DNA from: a bacterium
GTDB lineage: Bacteria > CG03
Length of the DNA stretch: 7,188 nt
NCBI GenBank assembly: GCA_013791675.1
Contig: VMTI01000282.1
Span: 1 to 7,188, forward strand
Direction of reading: 5' to 3'
Shown: positions 5,508 through 7,188 of the stretch, piece by piece
How the letters are laid out: each line of letters begins with the position of its first letter
How positions within the stretch are numbered: the first letter of the stretch is position 1
Program-made: the position numbers and the translations under genes
The notes under the pieces: model-generated
Databases searched by the model: none
Seen by the model: only the letters and a program-made list of their open reading frames with translations
Told to the model about the DNA's origin: nothing

Positions 5508-6932
5508 TATATTTTCCTGTTTTGTAGTCGCAGGCTTTATACTGGTAGCCGCAGGCTTTAGCCTGCGAAAGAATGATAAAACATGATAACGCAAGTTATC
5601 CGCCTGACGCTTGGCCGACATGCTATGTTGTTCGGCCCGTTGTATTGCGCAATTTGATAATATTTTATTTATATTCGCCATTTTGGCCCCATTTTCATCC
5701 CCAAACCACTGTCGCAACATAAGGTGTATAGGACAAAGCGTATGAGCGCCTTCCGCGGCGGAAAGGGAAAATGTTTTTTCAGGAACAAATGCCTGCCATA
5801 AAGCGTCTGTAAAATCAGGATTTTCAGCGACGATAAATTCATCCGCCCCTATACAATAAAGAAGCAGAGTTATGTCCTGCTGATTTGTAAAATATCCTTC
5901 TTTAACCGCGAAATTGGCGTAAAGAAGATGGGATTTGTCCGACCACGGCTCATAATCAACATAGTCACTCACCGAATCCCCCGAACCTGGTCCCACTCCG
6001 GAAGGCCCGTCTGCGGTGCCCCACCAATTGTACCGAGCGTTCACTATCTTATCCGATGTGACATTTTTCACTCCCTCGGTATTTTCCGCGATGTTGTTAA
6101 AATTGATTTCGGATGTTGTGTTACTGCAATAAATTCCGACTCCGTTATTTTTGATATCATTGTTTTTGACTTCGCCGCTGCTTCCCTGCGAAATTATACC
6201 ACCCGCGATATTTTCAATTATTGTATTCCCTCTTATCTTCACTCCCGTTATCGTCGCAATTATTCCCCACACCGCATTATTCCTTATCTCGTTTCCTTTT
6301 ATCTCACCCGACCCATACTCCGCCGCTATTCCGTGAACCGCCCTCTCTATTCTGTTTCCCAATATCTCCACTACCGATGCGTATTCCCGTATCCCGTAAT
6401 TCTTGCTGTCCGTTATTTCGCAATTTTCTATCCTTACTCCTTCTCCCCCCACTCTGTCTATCGCCACTTCTCCCCAACTCGTATCACTCCCGCCGTACCT
6501 CACCTCGCAATTCTCCAGCACACTCCCCGCCGCTCCTCCTCCGTAAAAATATATCTTGTCCCAGTCCCCCGCCGCCGGAACGCTCGCGCTTCCGTCTCCG
6601 TTGCTGTCTCCTCCGGCGCTGTCATCCTTCCAGCTCGTAAATATTATCTTCTCTTCTTCCGTACCCACTGCCGTTAATTTCCCGTTTATATTTAACTGCA
6701 TTCCGGCGCCAAACTTTATCACCGCGCCCGGCTCTATATCTAACTTCACTCCGCTGTTTAATGTTATGTTTCCGTTTACAATATACGGACTGTTTCCGGC
6801 GGTCCAAATTGTATTTACTGAGATTGTGCCTGACACATAAGTATTTGCCAATAAGAAAGAATAATTAAACAAAACCAAAAACAAATAAAAAATTGCTCTT
6901 GTAATTTTAAACGATATTTTTGTTTTGCTCAT
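5187..6932 (-). CDS. Secreted right-handed parallel beta-helix protein, 3' end replaced by inserted element (truncated/readthrough)
   Basis: Start chosen at ATG 6932, with a signal peptide of 29 residues (KISFKITRAIFYLFLVLF...LLA|NTYVSG). A GTG at 7028 in the same frame lies between the -35 and -10 boxes of the promoter and can be excluded. About 40-100 is the conserved entry region (NTIWTAGNSPYIV, LDIEPGAVIKFGAG, GKLTAVGT). 104-115 is an acidic calcium-type loop (DSAGGDSNGDGS). 167-298 is a series of beta-helix coils (ENCEITDSKNYGI, IRGNTIIENIAGGI, EVKNNDIKNNGVGIY) ending in the conserved ARYNWWGTADGPSG. An Ig-like domain starts near 339 (YFTNQQDITL, NPDFTDALWQAF) but loses its pattern after EGAHTL, near 5735. 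From there the frame crosses palindromes and REP sequence (FRRLKPAATS) and runs antisense inside the transposase to a TAG at 5187. Residues from about 399 are therefore not native; about 398 native residues remain. Members of this class act outside the cell as adhesins or polysaccharide-active proteins; no catalytic residues are assigned. Confidence 0.75.
   Translation of the reverse strand: MSKTKISFKITRAIFYLFLVLFNYSFLLANTYVSGTISVNTIWTAGNSPYIVNGNITLNSGVKLDIEPGAVIKFGAGMQLNINGKLTAVGTEEEKIIFTSWKDDSAGGDSNGDGSASVPAAGDWDKIYFYGGGAAGSVLENCEVRYGGSDTSWGEVAIDRVGGEGVRIENCEITDSKNYGIREYASVVEILGNRIERAVHGIAAEYGSGEIKGNEIRNNAVWGIIATITGVKIRGNTIIENIAGGIISQGSSGEVKNNDIKNNGVGIYCSNTTSEINFNNIAENTEGVKNVTSDKIVNARYNWWGTADGPSGVGPGSGDSVSDYVDYEPWSDKSHLLYANFAVKEGYFTNQQDITLLLYCIGADEFIVAENPDFTDALWQAFVPEKTFSLSAAEGAHTLCPIHLMLRQWFGDENGAKMANINKILSNCAIQRAEQHSMSAKRQADNLRYHVLSFFRRLKPAATSIKPATTKQENILVANYIGIQNTGKSETGNFYGDEVLRTIITGRDKPCGYEIVQAGHWDLHIDSLMWAVEIVISYIFRDQLFELPEAVNRNSIEKFGFKRKEEPLYFSIEERIARGTA
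5394..5416 (+). repeat. REP-like palindrome inside the transposase 3' end
   Basis: GTAG (5394-5397) followed by CC and a hairpin with stem GCAGGG/CCCTGC (5400-5405, 5411-5416) and loop CTTAT. The first 11 bases, GTAGCCGCAGG, are identical to the REP copy at 5545. It encodes VAAGLIPA of the transposase. A GTAG tetranucleotide 5' of a palindrome is the hallmark of REP elements mobilised by RAYT transposases in other bacteria. Confidence 0.7.
5524..5539 (+). repeat. REP half-site (left arm only)
   Basis: GTAGTCGCAGGCTTTA differs from the first 16 bases of the complete copy at 5545 by one base (T for C at the fifth position) but lacks the right arm of the palindrome. The two GTAG motifs are 21 bp apart in direct orientation. 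Confidence 0.65.
5545..5567 (+). repeat. Complete GTAG-REP palindrome
   Basis: GTAG (5545-5548), then a perfect 7-bp stem CGCAGGC/GCCTGCG (5550-5556, 5561-5567) with a TTTA loop. This has the form of a REP element (conserved GTAG foot plus GC-rich hairpin). No RAYT transposase gene is present in the window, so mobilisation would be in trans. Confidence 0.75.
5585..5600. repeat. Perfect hairpin with GCAA loop
   Basis: GATAAC-GCAA-GTTATC: a 6-bp perfect stem closed by a GNRA-type tetraloop on the plus strand, 17 nt after the REP palindrome. Confidence 0.6.
5613..5637. repeat. Imperfect hairpin, GGCCGA/TCGGCC stem
   Basis: Outer stem GGCCGA (5613-5618) with TCGGCC (5632-5637), and an inner CAT/ATG pairing (5619-5621, 5625-5627) around a GCT loop, leaving a small one-sided bulge. 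Not followed by a T-run on the plus strand, so it is not a canonical intrinsic terminator. Confidence 0.5.
5644..5653. repeat. Short perfect palindrome ATTGCGCAAT
   Basis: A 10-bp perfect palindrome just beyond the hairpin pair. Too short to be significant alone, but it completes a cluster of palindromes within about 130 bp. Confidence 0.35.
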
Positions 6933-7017
6933 CTTGTCCCGACGCAGGAAAAAACAATTGCATTGTCCCGCTGAAAAGAAAGCAAATTGAATGTCTTTAT
7001 TCTTCTCATTGTAAGCT

Positions 7018-7047
7018 AATTTAACCACTTCTCGCCGGGTCTGTCAA
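7018..7047 (-). promoter_or_regulatory. Sigma70-type promoter for the beta-helix gene (and probably the original operon)
   Basis: The minus strand has a perfect -35 box TTGACA (7047-7042) and a -10 box TTAAAT (7024-7019, 17-nt spacer), or TAAATT shifted by one (18-nt spacer). Transcription would start near 7011, leaving about 80 nt of leader before ATG 6932. Confidence 0.6.
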
Positions 7048-7083
7048 TGGGCGGATAGAGCTTCCCAATTCCAAATGCTCCGG

Positions 7084-7112
7084 TTGAATTGCGCGGTGTT
7101 TTTTTGTTTAAT
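7084..7112 (+). promoter_or_regulatory. Candidate promoter for the right-edge ABC gene
   Basis: TTGAAT (7084-7089) and TTTAAT (7107-7112) are separated by 17 nt. The expected transcription start, 6-7 nt after the -10 box, falls at 7118-7119, on the ATG itself. The 185-bp gap between the two divergent start codons (6933-7117) contains this promoter and the opposing one, and nothing else that I can see. Confidence 0.4.
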
Positions 7113-7117
7113 GCGGG

Positions 7118-7188
7118 ATGAACAAAACTGAAAATATACTTGAATTAAAAAATCTCAGTTTAAAACTGGGCGGCAAAACCATACTCAA
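7118..7188 (+). CDS. ABC transporter ATP-binding protein, N-terminus only
   Basis: 23 codons are visible from ATG 7118 before the window ends. The sequence ILELKNLSLKLGGKTIL is the typical first beta-strand pair of an ABC ATPase (the stretch before the A-loop/Walker A region). The Walker A motif lies beyond the edge. An in-frame TAA at 7109-7111 fixes the start at 7118 unless a later codon is used. The only purine-rich sequence upstream is GCGGG abutting the ATG, so there is no properly spaced Shine-Dalgarno sequence. The gene diverges from the exported-protein genes, and the transported substrate cannot be inferred. Confidence 0.6.
   Translation, partial: MNKTENILELKNLSLKLGGKTIL

Larger units (their letters stand above)
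4411..5567 (+). mobile_element. Insertion-sequence-like element carrying a DDE transposase (boundaries approximate)
   Basis: A plus-strand transposase gene interrupts an otherwise minus-strand run of exported-protein genes. The exact ends are not resolved. The only terminal inverted repeat seen is short: ACAAAAC at 4411-4417 and GTTTTGT at 5519-5525, followed by AT-rich sequence on both inner sides. It does not begin with the TG...CA typical of IS3/IS481 ends. The right boundary may instead extend through the palindrome-rich stretch to about 5735, where the beta-helix protein loses its domain signature. No target-site duplication was identified. Confidence 0.5.
5508..5735. other. Palindrome-rich stretch between transposase stop and beta-helix remnant
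   Basis: No independent gene is supported here, although the beta-helix frame happens to stay open through it on the minus strand. It holds one and a half GTAG/REP copies (5524-5567) followed by three further palindromes (5585-5600, 5613-5637, 5644-5653) and an AT-rich run (about 5653-5675). The translated product (QRAEQHSMSAKRQADNLRY...) matches no domain I recognise and looks like translated repeat. It may be the right end of the mobile element or a separate nested repeat. Confidence 0.5.

Noticed and set aside
5524..5567. CRISPR-like direct repeats
   Set aside because: Only two adjacent partial copies 21 bp apart with no spacers and no cas genes; they fit REP elements.
5585..5660. Integron attC-like site
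   Set aside because: The region has paired stems, but the GTTRRRY core and its matching RYYYAAC inverse core are not present at the expected ends, and no integrase or cassette genes are nearby.
5613..5675. Intrinsic terminator after the transposase
   Set aside because: The GC-rich hairpins are not directly followed by a T-run on the plus strand; the AT-rich run begins about 15 nt later.
5928..6677. Long open frame on the plus strand opposite the beta-helix gene
   Set aside because: Its translation is Pro/Arg/Ser/Tyr-rich low-complexity sequence caused by the strong purine bias of the opposite coding strand; no RBS or domain. The same applies to plus-strand frames at 17-595 and 1148-1516.
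6933..7028. Longer N-terminus of the beta-helix protein from GTG 7028
   Set aside because: The GTG lies between the -35 and -10 elements, the extra 32 residues precede a clear signal peptide, and no RBS is visible.

Overview
The window comes from a bacterial genome of moderate GC content. It is dominated by a run of minus-strand genes for exported, multidomain surface or extracellular proteins, with one plus-strand transposase insertion in the middle. The style (long secreted proteins built from parallel beta-helix, Ig-like, laminin-G/concanavalin-like and calcium-loop modules) is common in Gram-negative candidate phyla such as Omnitrophica, Elusimicrobia or Desantisbacteria and in other deep-branching bacteria. 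This placement rests on protein style only. A lipoprotein signal and a good RBS on most genes support a bacterial source.

Layout, in minus-strand transcription order. A sigma70-like promoter (7047-7018) drives a secreted parallel beta-helix protein starting at 6932. Its last recognisable domain breaks off near 5735, where a palindrome-rich stretch and an inserted rve/DDE transposase (4458-5507, plus strand) begin; the open frame then runs antisense through the transposase to 5187. Beyond the insertion follow three tightly packed genes: a 539-residue exported protein with a C-terminal Ig-like (OmpL47-like) domain (4408-2789), a double-rhodanese lipoprotein that overlaps it by 4 nt (2792-2031), and a large secreted protein starting 1 nt after the rhodanese stop and running off the left edge (2029-1). 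That last frame is open for at least 676 codons and carries Ig-like, GH43-C2/DUF1349-like and laminin-G-like modules. At the right edge a divergent plus-strand gene starts at 7118 and looks like an ABC-transporter ATPase.

The most interesting points are: (1) in the large left-edge protein, two carbohydrate-binding-type jelly-roll domains appear to be inserted inside Ig-like domains at the same loop; (2) a two-domain rhodanese lipoprotein, one domain lacking the catalytic Cys, sits between two exported Ig-domain proteins, and their ends meet it at the equivalent point of the Ig repeat; (3) GTAG-type REP palindromes occur in and just after the 3' end of the transposase, one coding for part of its C-terminus, with a compensatory stem change between copies; (4) the transposon-associated block has truncated the beta-helix gene and may separate the downstream genes from their promoter; (5) the ABC gene may be expressed from a leaderless mRNA.
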